Under the pieces are notes generated by a model that worked only from the letters and a program-made list of their open reading frames with translations, was not told the origin of the DNA and ran no database searches. A stretch of 64,000 nucleotides of DNA from Gordoniibacillus chartarius. Its GTDB lineage: Bacteria; Bacillota; Bacilli; Paenibacillales; NBRC-103111. The stretch is taken from NCBI RefSeq assembly GCF_042432825.1, contig NZ_JBHLWN010000001.1:14295-78294 (forward strand), read 5' to 3'. A program made the position numbers and the translations under genes. Below are positions 19,093 through 27,203 of this stretch, in pieces; within the stretch, counting starts at the first letter, position 1; every line of letters begins with the position of its first letter.

Positions 19093-19949
19093 ATCGGAAA
19101 ACGAGAATGAGGTCGGCCTTCTCCGAATACATGGAAGGCACGCTGTTTATCGCCCCTTGGTTTATCGGCTTTGTCGTATTCATGGCGTTCCCGATCGGCT
19201 ATTCGCTCTTTATGAGCTTCCAGGACGTCACGATCACGGCGACGAATACGACGACCAAGTACGTTGCATGGAAGCACTACCAGAAGATTCTGTTTGAGGA
19301 CGGAAGTCTGCTATACAATCAGCTGCTGCCGTTTCTCCGGCAGATTCTGTTCATGATTCCGATCATCGTTGTCTTCGCTTTGCTGATCGCCATCATGCTG
19401 AATCAGAAATTCGCCGGCCGCTCGTTTTTCCGGGCCGTCTTCTTCCTGCCGGTCATTCTGTCGACGGGCGAGGTCGTCAAAGAGTTCCTGACGCAGGGCG
19501 AAGGCGACGTCGGGTTTATGTCCAAATACAATGTGACCGGACTTATCCAGGCCAATTTGTCCGAAACGTGGTCTGCGCCGCTGATCGCCGTGCTGGATTC
19601 GTTCGTATTGATTCTGTGGTATTCCGGGGTGCAGATTTTGATCTTCCTCGGGGGCAGGCAGACGATTTCGAATTCGGCTTACGAGGCGGCGAGAATCGAC
19701 GGGGCGGGACCATGGGAAACGTTCTGGAAAATTACGCTGCCGGCGATGACGCCGTTCATTTTCCTGAATCTGATCTACACCGTTGTCGATCTGTTCACGT
19801 TCCCGACGAATCCGGTGCTGGGCAAAGTCAGGGAAAGCGAATACGGGCAGTACAGCGCGCTGTTCTGGATTTATTTCCTGATTATCGCGTTCTTCCTGGC
19901 GATTATTTTCTTTATCTTTTTCCGGTTAACAAAGTCGCAGCGGACGTAA
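19089..19949 (+). CDS. Sugar ABC transporter permease, MalF type
   Basis: A 286-residue integral membrane protein with six predicted segments. The EAA loop that contacts the ATPase is visible as YEAARIDGAGPWETFWKITLP at about residues 198-218. The N-terminal segment PWFIGFVVFMAFPIGYSLFMS matches the MalF/UgpA-like carbohydrate uptake family. It should form a heterodimer with the next gene product and import an oligosaccharide delivered by one or more of the binding lipoproteins further down (23299, 25824, 27204). Start GTG 19089 overlaps the stop of the DUF5696 gene. No ATP-binding subunit of the sugar-import type is encoded in the window, so a shared MsmX-like ATPase located elsewhere is likely. 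Confidence 0.92.
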   Translation: MNRKTRMRSAFSEYMEGTLFIAPWFIGFVVFMAFPIGYSLFMSFQDVTITATNTTTKYVAWKHYQKILFEDGSLLYNQLLPFLRQILFMIPIIVVFALLIAIMLNQKFAGRSFFRAVFFLPVILSTGEVVKEFLTQGEGDVGFMSKYNVTGLIQANLSETWSAPLIAVLDSFVLILWYSGVQILIFLGGRQTISNSAYEAARIDGAGPWETFWKITLPAMTPFIFLNLIYTVVDLFTFPTNPVLGKVRESEYGQYSALFWIYFLIIAFFLAIIFFIFFRLTKSQRT

Positions 19950-19977
19950 CGACCACATTATGCGAAGGGGTGAGGCC

Positions 19978-20934
19978 ATGATCCGCCTGAAATTGAAGGA
20001 AGACCGCGCTTCCGGAATGCTGCAGCTCTTGAGCAATATCCGGTATGCGGTGCTCGGCCGGGAAGCGGATAAGGGACTGCTGTTCAAGCTGTTCATTTAT
20101 TTGATTCTCATCGACACGTCGTACATTTATTTGAAGCCCATTCTGCACATGGTGACGACGATGGTGAAGAACGCGGAGGATTTGCTCGATCCGGCCGTCA
20201 ACTGGTTCCCGAGAGTCATTTATCTCGGCAACCTGCAGGAAGCCTGGGAGTGGATGAAGTATCCGAAAGCGCTGGGCATCAGCTTGATGCTGTCGTTGTC
20301 GGTGGCCGTGCTGCAGACGCTCTCCTGCGCCGTAACCGGGTATGCGTTCGCCAGGCTGAAGTTCCCGTTCAAGAGGCTGCTGTTTTTCTTCCTGCTGCTG
20401 ACCTTCATCGTACCGATGCAGGTGACGGTACTTCCCAACATTTTGTACGCGAAGCAGTTTGGTCTCTTAAACACCATCTATCCGATCGTGATTCCGGCTT
20501 TCTTCGGACTCGGCCTGAAGGGAGCGTTGTTCGTCATCATTTACCGCCAGTTTTTCTCGACGCAGCCGAAGGAGCTGGAGGAGGCGGCCCGCATCGACGG
20601 GGCGAACGTGTTCAAAATTTTTTACAAGGTGATGATGCCGCTCGCGAAACCGGCCGTGCTGGTCGTGTTCCTGTTCTCCTTCATTTGGACCTGGAACGAC
20701 TTCTATTTGCCGAGCATGTATTATCCCGATATCGAGACGGCTCCGCTTTCGCTCGGCATTCAGAAGATCGCATCGGCCTTGCGCCAGCAGGCGGAAGCTT
20801 ACGGGCCTTCCGTGACGGACGAAGCGGTGAAGATGTCGACCACGTTCCTGATGATCATGCCTCCGCTCGTGCTCTATATGTTCACGCAGCGATGGTTTGT
20901 TGAGGGTGTGGAAAGAACCGGCTTGGTCGAGTAA
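19978..20934 (+). CDS. Sugar ABC transporter permease, MalG type
   Basis: A 318-residue permease of the MalG/UgpE carbohydrate family. Six membrane segments are visible, and the EAA loop reads LEEAARIDGANVFKIFYKVMMP (about 205-226). Start ATG 19978 is preceded by AAGGGGTGAGG with good spacing; an in-frame ATG at 19960 has no such site and is less likely. It follows the MalF-type gene by 28 bases and precedes the first ThuA-like lipoprotein by 27 bases, so transporter and lipoprotein genes are probably cotranscribed. The C-terminus ends in the usual FTQRWFVEGVERTGLVE-like tail. It forms the translocation pore with the upstream permease. Confidence 0.92.
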   Translation: MIRLKLKEDRASGMLQLLSNIRYAVLGREADKGLLFKLFIYLILIDTSYIYLKPILHMVTTMVKNAEDLLDPAVNWFPRVIYLGNLQEAWEWMKYPKALGISLMLSLSVAVLQTLSCAVTGYAFARLKFPFKRLLFFFLLLTFIVPMQVTVLPNILYAKQFGLLNTIYPIVIPAFFGLGLKGALFVIIYRQFFSTQPKELEEAARIDGANVFKIFYKVMMPLAKPAVLVVFLFSFIWTWNDFYLPSMYYPDIETAPLSLGIQKIASALRQQAEAYGPSVTDEAVKMSTTFLMIMPPLVLYMFTQRWFVEGVERTGLVE

Positions 20935-20961
20935 TTTTGAGGATAACGGAGGGGTCAGCTC

Positions 20962-21666
20962 GTGAGAAGGATCATCGTATGCACACTGGCCGCAGCGCTG
21001 GCGATCGGCGCTTCGGCCTGCTCCCAAGCGACGCAGGGGAGTGCGCCGGAACCGGCGAACGCGAAGAAGATGCTGTATGTGAAACGGGGAGAGGGCACCA
21101 ACGATCCGATTGTGATGAAGCATTTCGAGAAGATCGGGTATATGGTCATTGAAGAGTCCGACAACGTATTCAAGGCGGAGCGGGCGAAGGAGTTCGGCGT
21201 CGTCTACATCAGCCCGACGGTCAACTCGGCGCGGATCGACGCGGAGCTTCGGCACTCTCCGGTGCCGGTCGTCTATGCCAAGCCGCAGGCTGCCAGCATC
21301 GGCGGCTTGACGGGCTTGCTCGATTACGGGCAGCTCGACAGCGGGAAGTCCGTACAAATCAAGGACGAGAAGCATCCGCTGGCGGCGGGGCTGAAGGGCG
21401 AGGTGGCTGTTTACAAAAACAACGGCAAACTCGGCTACGGGGTTCCCGGCAAGGATGCCATCGTGATTGCCACCGTCCCGGGCGATGAGAAGAAAGCGGC
21501 GGTATTTGCGTATGAGAAGGGTGCGAGCAATATCAATAACGAGAAAGTGCCGGCCCGCCAGGTGTTCTTCTATTTCACCGCAGGCGAAGAATCGAATCAG
21601 ACCGACGAAGGCCTCAAGCTGCTAGACGCGGCGGTACAGTGGGCCGCCCAGAACGGAAGCAAGTAA
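20962..21666 (+). CDS. ThuA/GATase1-like domain lipoprotein, copy 1
   Basis: A 234-residue lipoprotein from GTG 20962 (GGAGGGG upstream). The signal peptide ends in a lipobox with Cys20 (ASACSQ). The rest is a single alpha/beta domain (about 36-232) that recurs five times in this window. Shared landmarks are an opening KKMLYV strand, VVYISPTVNS, AAGLKG followed by VAVY, an ATVPGD turn, ARQVFFYF and the closing LLDAAVQW helix. The layout resembles ThuA-like or class-I glutamine-amidotransferase-like Rossmann folds, but I see no catalytic Cys-His-Glu triad, so a binding role is more likely than catalysis. It sits directly downstream of the sugar permease pair and is followed by two close relatives. 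It probably faces the cell wall, attached to the outer leaflet of the membrane. The function is unknown. Confidence 0.75.
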   Translation: MRRIIVCTLAAALAIGASACSQATQGSAPEPANAKKMLYVKRGEGTNDPIVMKHFEKIGYMVIEESDNVFKAERAKEFGVVYISPTVNSARIDAELRHSPVPVVYAKPQAASIGGLTGLLDYGQLDSGKSVQIKDEKHPLAAGLKGEVAVYKNNGKLGYGVPGKDAIVIATVPGDEKKAAVFAYEKGASNINNEKVPARQVFFYFTAGEESNQTDEGLKLLDAAVQWAAQNGSK

Positions 21667-21693
21667 ACCATCCGACCGGGAGGATTGATCCAT

Positions 21694-22437
21694 ATGACTC
21701 GACGTATCATCGGCGCGGCGTTCGCCGCTTTGTTCCTTGTTGCGCTTACCGCTTGCAGCTTCGGCCCGTCACGGCCGCCCGTTACGAATCAGCCTTCGTC
21801 GCCGGCTGCGGCCAAAGACCAATCAAACGGGAAGAGCGTGCTCTTCGTAGGGCAGGAAGGCGGCGGCGACGGGATCGTGATCAAGCGGCTTAAGGAGAAG
21901 CACGGCATGAATGTTACCGTCTTGTCCGACAAAGAGGTAACGACCGAAAAGGCTAACGGGTTTACATTGATTTATGTAAGCGAATCGGTCAACTCCGGCA
22001 GAATCAAAGACAAATTTATCGGCCTGCCCATACCTGCCATTTATGCCGAGCCGCAAGTGTCCGCCGATATCGGCATGTCCGGACCGGACGGTTACGGCAA
22101 GCTGGAAAAGGATAACGCGGCCAAGACGATTCAGATCAAGGATGCCAAGCATCCGATTGCCGCCGGGCTGGAGGGGACCGTCGACGTGTACAAGGATAAC
22201 GGGAATATGGGCTGGGTCACTCCGGAAGAGGGCGTAGCTGTTATCGCCACCGTGCCGGACGACGAGCAGAAGGCTGTAATCGCCGCACTCGACAAAGGGG
22301 CCAAGAACACAAGGGGGCAGTCGCTTGCCGCACGCGAAGTGTTCCTGTACATGATGTTCGGAGAAGAAATCAATCAGACGGAGAGCGGCTGGAAACTGTT
22401 CGACGCTGCGGTCAATTGGGCGACCGGGACCAAGTAG
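21694..22437 (+). CDS. ThuA/GATase1-like domain lipoprotein, copy 2
   Basis: A 247-residue lipoprotein. The start is ATG 21694, ten bases after GGAGG; an in-frame TTG at 21685 lies directly against that site and is rejected. The lipobox Cys21 is in LTACSF. A short Pro/Ser/Ala linker precedes the domain (about 47-246), which opens with KSVLFVGQEGGGDGIVIKRL. Like copy 3 it has an EGGGD turn after the first strand and ends with GEEINQTESGWKLF. This makes copies 2 and 3 the closest pair among the small lipoproteins, presumably from tandem duplication. Other shared landmarks are YVSESVNSGR, AAGLEG followed by VDVY, and ATVPDDEQKA. It should be surface-exposed on the membrane. Function unknown; ligand binding next to a sugar transporter is inferred from context. 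Confidence 0.75.
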   Translation: MTRRIIGAAFAALFLVALTACSFGPSRPPVTNQPSSPAAAKDQSNGKSVLFVGQEGGGDGIVIKRLKEKHGMNVTVLSDKEVTTEKANGFTLIYVSESVNSGRIKDKFIGLPIPAIYAEPQVSADIGMSGPDGYGKLEKDNAAKTIQIKDAKHPIAAGLEGTVDVYKDNGNMGWVTPEEGVAVIATVPDDEQKAVIAALDKGAKNTRGQSLAAREVFLYMMFGEEINQTESGWKLFDAAVNWATGTK

Positions 22438-22470
22438 GGTGATCGCTTCGGAATTGGAGGAGATGCGCTC

Positions 22471-23172
22471 GTGATACGGATTCGTTATGTGCAGCTGGCG
22501 ATGCTGCTGATGCTAGCGGGATTGATGGCCGCTCTGGCAGGCTGTGCGGCTTCGCAGGAAACGGCGGTACGCGGCAAGAAAGCGCTGTTCGTCGGGAAGG
22601 AAGGCGGCGGCGACGCCATCGTCGTCAAGCATTTGAAGACGCTCGGCTACGAAGTGGCCGTGGTCGCCGACAAGGAGCTTACTGCGGAAGCGGCGGAGGC
22701 GTATTCGCTCGTATTCGTCAGCTCGACGGTCAATTCCGGCAGGGTCGGCAATAAACTGATCGCGTCGAAGACGCCGGTCATTTATGCGGAATCCCAGAAT
22801 CTCGGCGATATCGGGTTTGCCGGCAAGGCGACGGACGAGGACAACGGCGATTACAGCGGCCGGACGGTCACCATCCGCGATGCCAAGCATCCGATGGCCG
22901 CCGGGCTGCAAGGCGATATCGACGTCTACAAGGCGGACGGAAAAATCGGCTTCGTCGTACCGCAGGGCGGCGTGATCGTAGCCTCCGCACCGGACGACGA
23001 GAAGAGAGCCGTCATCGGCGCCATCGAGAAAGGAACGGCCAATATGAGCGGCGAGGCGGCCCCGGCCCGGCGCGTTTACTTCTATCTGGTCGGCGGGGAG
23101 GAGATCAACCAGACGGATCACGGCTGGAAGCTGTTCGAAGCGGCGGTGCGATGGGCGGAAGGTGAAGGGTGA
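22471..23172 (+). CDS. ThuA/GATase1-like domain lipoprotein, copy 3
   Basis: A 233-residue lipoprotein from GTG 22471, preceded by GGAGGAG. The lipobox Cys25 is in ALAGCAAS. The single domain (about 35-232) follows copy 2 closely: VGKEGGGDAIVVKHL, FVSSTVNSGR, AAGLQG followed by IDVY, SAPDDEKRA, ARRVYFYLVGGEEINQTDHG. Among the copies it has the shortest linker between lipid anchor and domain, so it would sit close to the membrane. It is the last gene before a 126-base gap containing a possible catabolite-control site, after which the first solute-binding protein begins. Function unknown; no catalytic residues are recognised. Confidence 0.75.
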   Translation: MIRIRYVQLAMLLMLAGLMAALAGCAASQETAVRGKKALFVGKEGGGDAIVVKHLKTLGYEVAVVADKELTAEAAEAYSLVFVSSTVNSGRVGNKLIASKTPVIYAESQNLGDIGFAGKATDEDNGDYSGRTVTIRDAKHPMAAGLQGDIDVYKADGKIGFVVPQGGVIVASAPDDEKRAVIGAIEKGTANMSGEAAPARRVYFYLVGGEEINQTDHGWKLFEAAVRWAEGEG

Positions 23173-23250
23173 GGATTCGCGGTTGGAAAGACCTATATTT
23201 CGAAATCAACCCCCTAATGTAATTAAGGCTGTCTCCGATTAAAGTTAAAG

Positions 23251-23264
23251 TATAAGCGTTTCCA
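23251..23264 (+). promoter_or_regulatory. Candidate cre site (CcpA-type operator)
   Basis: The 14-base sequence TATAAGCGTTTCCA fits the Bacillus catabolite-responsive element pattern TGWAANCGNTNWCA except at positions 2 and 12, and keeps the central AAGCGTTT core. It lies in the 126-base gap ahead of the first solute-binding-protein gene, 35 bases upstream of its ATG, where a CcpA complex could block transcription in the presence of preferred sugars. No convincing -35/-10 pair was found in the same gap, so whether an independent promoter exists here is open. Confidence 0.35.
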
Positions 23265-23298
23265 TGATCAACCAAAAAGGGAGGTTCAAAGTATTCAT

Positions 23299-24621
23299 AT
23301 GAAAAAAGCATTCAAAGCTTCTCTGTTAACGCTTTCAACCGCAGTCGCCCTGGCTGCCTGTACCGCACCGACAGCGACGACGTCGCCGGATCAAACGGCC
23401 GAGAAGAAGCCGCCCGGGCAGACCTCGAACGAGAACGAAATTTTTATTTACACGGTGTATCCTGCGTTCTATGCCAAGGAGGAAATTTGGGAGAAGCAGG
23501 TCGGTCAATATTTAAAGAAGAAGTTTCCGAATTTGACGTTCAAGCATGTGCAGTGGGATAACCCCGGCCGCCAATACAAGGATTTGATCGCAGCCGGAAC
23601 GATTCCGGACATCGTCATCGACAACGCGCGCATGAATCTCCATCGGTATATTTTGAAGAACGATCTGCAGTACGACATGACCGACCTGATCAAGAAATAC
23701 AATTTCGACACCAGCGCTTTGAACCCGGCGGCGATGGCCCAAATGAAGAACGTAACGCCGGAAGGCAAAATCTACGGCCTGCCGTTCCAGCTAAGCGATT
23801 TCGTGCTGTTCTACAATAAGGATATTTTCGATAAGTTCGGCATCGATTATCCGAAGGACGGCATGACCTACGACGAGATTTATGAGCTTGCGAAGCGGCT
23901 GACCCGTGTCGAAGGCGAAAACACGTACAAGGGCTACCAGCACCATCCGGGCCTGTACATGACTTACAATCAGCTCTCGCTGTCCCCGCTCAGCCTGACC
24001 GAAGACAAGGCCGAGCTGAACACGCCGGGCTGGAAGAAGCAGGTCGACAACCTGCGCAGATTTTACGAGATTCCGGCTAACCAGTTTACATCGGTAGACG
24101 ATTTCCCGAAAGGGAAAATCGCGATGGCCGTACACGTTTCGGAGAAGATCGTACAGTGGTATGAACAGAACAAAAACCTGAATTTCGATATCGCCGCCAT
24201 GCCGTCCTTCGCGGATGCTCCGGGCGTCAAGGCGCAGCCTAACATGTATGCGGCTTATATTACGAAGCAATCGACGAAGAAGGATCAGGCGTTCCAGGTG
24301 ATTCAGTATTTGCTTTCCGAGGAGATGCAGATCAATTTCGCCAAGGAAGGCATTATCGGGCCGCTCCAAACGCCTAAGGTCCAAGAAGCGTTCGGGCAAA
24401 ATCTGCCGCAAATGCAGGGCAAGCATACGCAGGCGATCTTCTACGGCAAGAACGCCATGCCGCCGGCGGCACGGGCGAACGGTTTGACGTATATCGACGT
24501 TCCGGTGCACGGCGTGTTCCAGCCGCTGATCTTCGGCGAGTCGAAAGATTCGGTAACCGCGCTTCGGATGGTGGAAGAGTCGTCGACCAAAGGGATTCAA
24601 ACCGAGAAGGCCGCACAATAG
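23299..24621 (+). CDS. Extracellular solute-binding lipoprotein, paralog 1
   Basis: A 440-residue family 1 solute-binding protein for a carbohydrate ABC transporter. The lipobox Cys21 is in ALAACTAP and a short Thr/Pro-rich linker follows. The two-lobe body (about 45-430) carries signatures shared with the 25824 and 27204 products: WDNPGRQYKDLIAAGTIPDI, LFYNKDIFDKFG, DGMTYDEIYELAKRLTRVEGE and ESKDSVTALRM. Start ATG 23299 has GGGAGG at 23280-23285, 13 bases upstream. It captures a sugar outside the membrane and delivers it to the permease pair at 19089-20934. It is the most divergent of the three paralogs, for instance PFQLSDFVLF where the others read Y/F-N-N-(N)-D in the probable ligand cleft. 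A regulatory site may lie just upstream. Confidence 0.9.
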   Translation: MKKAFKASLLTLSTAVALAACTAPTATTSPDQTAEKKPPGQTSNENEIFIYTVYPAFYAKEEIWEKQVGQYLKKKFPNLTFKHVQWDNPGRQYKDLIAAGTIPDIVIDNARMNLHRYILKNDLQYDMTDLIKKYNFDTSALNPAAMAQMKNVTPEGKIYGLPFQLSDFVLFYNKDIFDKFGIDYPKDGMTYDEIYELAKRLTRVEGENTYKGYQHHPGLYMTYNQLSLSPLSLTEDKAELNTPGWKKQVDNLRRFYEIPANQFTSVDDFPKGKIAMAVHVSEKIVQWYEQNKNLNFDIAAMPSFADAPGVKAQPNMYAAYITKQSTKKDQAFQVIQYLLSEEMQINFAKEGIIGPLQTPKVQEAFGQNLPQMQGKHTQAIFYGKNAMPPAARANGLTYIDVPVHGVFQPLIFGESKDSVTALRMVEESSTKGIQTEKAAQ

Positions 24622-24632
24622 CGATAGGGCGC

Positions 24633-24663
24633 GAAAGGCTCCTGCCGTAAGGAGGGGCCTTTC
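24633..24663 (+). terminator. Imperfect hairpin, possible attenuator or processing site
   Basis: The arms GAAAGGCTCC (24633-24642) and GGAGGGGCCTTTC (24651-24663) pair with two bulged or mismatched bases around an eight-base loop. No U-tract follows (the sequence continues CGGCAAGC), so full termination is unlikely. Its position just after the first binding-protein gene fits a hairpin that stabilises the upstream message and leaves the binding protein more abundant than downstream products, as is common in ABC transporter operons. Confidence 0.35.
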
Positions 24664-24692
24664 GGCAAGCAACCAGCATAAGGGAGGAACGT

Positions 24693-25805
24693 ATGGTGAA
24701 ACGTTTTTTGGTTTTCCTGATTGCGGCTTTCATGGCATTGTCGTTGTTCGCCTGCTCGTCGGGCAATACGGAGCAGACGGCGAGTACGCCTAAGGTTGAG
24801 GAGGCAGCTCCGTCTCCGGCAGGGTCTAATACTGCGCCGGCCACGACGGAACAGGCGAAGCCGGCGGAGCCGGCACCGTCGCAAGATGCGTCGAAGGCTC
24901 CGGATGCATCGGCTCAAGCTCCGTCTCCGGCAAACGGCAGTTCTGCTTCAGGGGCGCCTGCAGCGGGGGATACTTCCAAGCCAGCTCCCGCCGGTGAGGC
25001 TTCCAAGCCGGCCTCCGCCGAGCCATCCGGAAGCAAGACCCCGGCGCCCGAACCGTCCAAATCCAATCCGCAGCCAGCAGCCCCCCCGAAACAGGAGCCG
25101 CCGGCACAGCAGCCGCCGGCGCAGCAGCCAGCTCCCGCTAAACCGGACCCGGCTCCCGCTGCAAAGCCGGAAATTTCGCCGCAAGGGAAGAAGCTGCTGT
25201 TCGTAGGCCGGGACCAAGATCCGCTTCCGGCGGAAGACCAAGCGATCATGGACCGGCTGAAGAAGATGGGCTTCTCCGTAACGCACTCGATCGATAGAGA
25301 GTTTACCGCCGACGCGACCAAAGGCTACGACATGATCTACATCAGCCAGACGATGAACTCCAAATTTCTGAAGGGCGGCGTAATGAAGGATGTCGCCATT
25401 CCGACCCTCTATGTAAAGAACCACGGGATGTTTTATTTAGGCTTGTCTTCTGTCGAGGAAAATACAACGGTGAAGAAGAGCAAAACGATCGAGATCGTCG
25501 ATGCCAGCCACAAAATTGCCGCCGGTCTCTCCGGCACGGTGGACGTGTATAAGGAAATCGGCGACAATTTCGGCGTCAGCTACGGAGTTCCGGGGAAAGA
25601 AGCGAAGGTCGTGGCAACGGTTCCCGGCGATAAGACGAAGGCGGCGCTGTACTACTACGACAAAGGGGCGAAGGCGGACAACGGCTATGTGACCAAAGCG
25701 CGTGTTTCGTTCTACTACTGGAGCAACGGCATGCACGAGAACTCAACCGACGCCGGCTGGAAGCTGTGGGATAATATCGTGCTTTGGACGCTTCAAAACG
25801 GATAA
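24693..25805 (+). CDS. Lipoprotein with long Pro/Ala-rich linker and C-terminal ThuA/GATase1-like domain, copy 4
   Basis: A 370-residue lipoprotein from ATG 24693 (GGGAGG upstream). The lipobox Cys21 is in LFACSSG. Residues about 23-162 are almost entirely Pro, Ala, Ser, Lys, Glu and Gln, with imperfect short repeats such as PAQQPP, which suggests an extended spacer through the peptidoglycan. The C-terminal domain (about 163-370) is the fourth copy of the locus-specific domain: KKLLFVGRD, MIYISQTMNS, AAGLSG followed by VDVY, GVPGKEAKVVATVPGD and AGWKLWDNIVLW. It is closest to the domain of the SLH protein at 28679; both have DVAIPT, KNHGM and YYY-D/N-KG. It lies between the first and second binding-protein genes. 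The spacer would place the domain far from the membrane, near the wall surface. Function unknown. Confidence 0.75.
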   Translation: MVKRFLVFLIAAFMALSLFACSSGNTEQTASTPKVEEAAPSPAGSNTAPATTEQAKPAEPAPSQDASKAPDASAQAPSPANGSSASGAPAAGDTSKPAPAGEASKPASAEPSGSKTPAPEPSKSNPQPAAPPKQEPPAQQPPAQQPAPAKPDPAPAAKPEISPQGKKLLFVGRDQDPLPAEDQAIMDRLKKMGFSVTHSIDREFTADATKGYDMIYISQTMNSKFLKGGVMKDVAIPTLYVKNHGMFYLGLSSVEENTTVKKSKTIEIVDASHKIAAGLSGTVDVYKEIGDNFGVSYGVPGKEAKVVATVPGDKTKAALYYYDKGAKADNGYVTKARVSFYYWSNGMHENSTDAGWKLWDNIVLWTLQNG

Positions 25806-25823
25806 GGAGGGCGATGGTTCGGA

Positions 25824-27170
25824 ATGGTCGATCATGCGAAACGGCTGATCGCGCTTCTCGCTTCGCTTGCTTTGTTATCGGCTTGCGAAGCGTCGCCGGT
25901 CGGCAATACCGCCGATAATTCGGAAGGGAAGCCTAAAGCCTCGGAGTCCCCGCCGAACGAGCTGCTGATCTATACGGTGAATCCCCCCTACTTTGCCAAA
26001 GAGGAGGTGTTCGACAAGCAGATTGGACAATTCCTGAAGAAGAAGTTTCCGGACATCACGATCAAGCACATTCATTGGGATAATCCGGGCCGGCAGTACA
26101 AGGATTTGATTGCGGCCGGCACGATCCCCGACATTATTTTCGATAATACCCGGATGAACGTGCAGCGGTGGATATTCGCCAACGATCTTCAGTACGATAT
26201 CAGCGATCTGATCAAAAAGTACAATTTCGATACGACCAAGCTGAATCCGGCGCAGGTCGCCCAGATGAAGAATTTGACCCCGGAGGGAAAGCTGTTCGGT
26301 CTGCCGTATAATAATAACGATTTCGTGTTGTTCTACAACAAGGATATCTTCGATAAATTCGGCGTGGACTATCCGAAGGACGGAATGACTTACGACGAAA
26401 TCTACGAGCTGGCCAAGAGGCTCACTCGCGTCGAGGGAGAAATTACATACAAGGGCTTCTCTCAAAATCCGGGCCACTATATGAACTACAACCAGCTGTC
26501 GCTGTCGCCTCTCAGCTTAACCGAAGACAAAGCCAGCTTGAACACGCCGGAATGGAAAAAGGTTGTCGATAACTTGAGACGCTTCTACGACATCCCGGCC
26601 AACCAGTTCGATACGGTGGAAACGTTCGCCACGAAGGGCAACATCGCGATGGCTGTCGCGACGGTGGACCATCTCGTATCCTTCTATGAGCAGAACAAGA
26701 ACTTGAACTTCGATATCGTGTCCGTGCCTTCCTTCGCCGAGGCGCCGAATTCCAGGTATCAGCCGAACGTGTACTCGATGTATATCACGAAGCAGTCGAC
26801 CAAGAAGGATCTGGCGTTTCAGGCGATTGCGGCGATCCTGTCGGAGGAGCATCAGATCGAACTAGCGAAAGAAGGCGTGATCGGGCCGCTCGAAACGAAA
26901 GCGGTGCAGGAGGCGTTCGGACAAAACCTGCCGCAAATGAACGGCAAGCACGTTTCCTCGATCTACTTCGGCAAAACCGCCATGCCTCCGCCGGCGCGGG
27001 CTGCAGGCCTTACCTGGTATGACGTGCCGATGCAGAACGTATTCCAGCCGCTGATTTTCAAGGAATCGAAGGATTCCGTAACGGCGCTGAGAATGATCGA
27101 GGAGCAAAGTACGAAAGCGATTCAGACGGAGAAGGCGTCCAAATCAGGAAACACAACAGGCGGCAACTGA
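25824..27170 (+). CDS. Extracellular solute-binding lipoprotein, paralog 2
   Basis: A 448-residue family 1 solute-binding protein with lipobox Cys21 in LLSACEAS. It is very similar to the 27204 product along its whole length and somewhat less so to 23299. It shares WDNPGRQYKDLIAAGTIPDI, FYNKDIFDKFGVDYPKDGMT, ITKQSTKKDLAFQ and QPLIFKESKDSVTALRM. The presumed cleft region reads PYNNNDFVLFYN. GGAGG lies 13 bases before ATG 25824, a long spacing, and no better in-frame start was seen. The C-terminal tail (KASKSGNTTGGN) is short and disordered. It should bind a sugar ligand at the membrane surface for the permeases encoded upstream. The three paralogs probably differ in ligand or affinity; this is inference. 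Confidence 0.9.
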   Translation: MVDHAKRLIALLASLALLSACEASPVGNTADNSEGKPKASESPPNELLIYTVNPPYFAKEEVFDKQIGQFLKKKFPDITIKHIHWDNPGRQYKDLIAAGTIPDIIFDNTRMNVQRWIFANDLQYDISDLIKKYNFDTTKLNPAQVAQMKNLTPEGKLFGLPYNNNDFVLFYNKDIFDKFGVDYPKDGMTYDEIYELAKRLTRVEGEITYKGFSQNPGHYMNYNQLSLSPLSLTEDKASLNTPEWKKVVDNLRRFYDIPANQFDTVETFATKGNIAMAVATVDHLVSFYEQNKNLNFDIVSVPSFAEAPNSRYQPNVYSMYITKQSTKKDLAFQAIAAILSEEHQIELAKEGVIGPLETKAVQEAFGQNLPQMNGKHVSSIYFGKTAMPPPARAAGLTWYDVPMQNVFQPLIFKESKDSVTALRMIEEQSTKAIQTEKASKSGNTTGGN

Positions 27171-27203
27171 GCCGGAGGCACGTTCCGCGAGGAGGTGGGA
27201 AGG

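Noticed and set aside
20962..23172. The possibility that the three small lipoproteins are flavodoxins or active glutamine amidotransferases.
   Set aside because: No FMN-binding loop and no Cys-His-Glu triad are visible; the similarity is to the fold only.
24721..25206. An Arg-rich 161-residue frame within the Pro/Ala-linker lipoprotein gene.
   Set aside because: It is the frame-shifted reading of the low-complexity linker codons and contains no domain.
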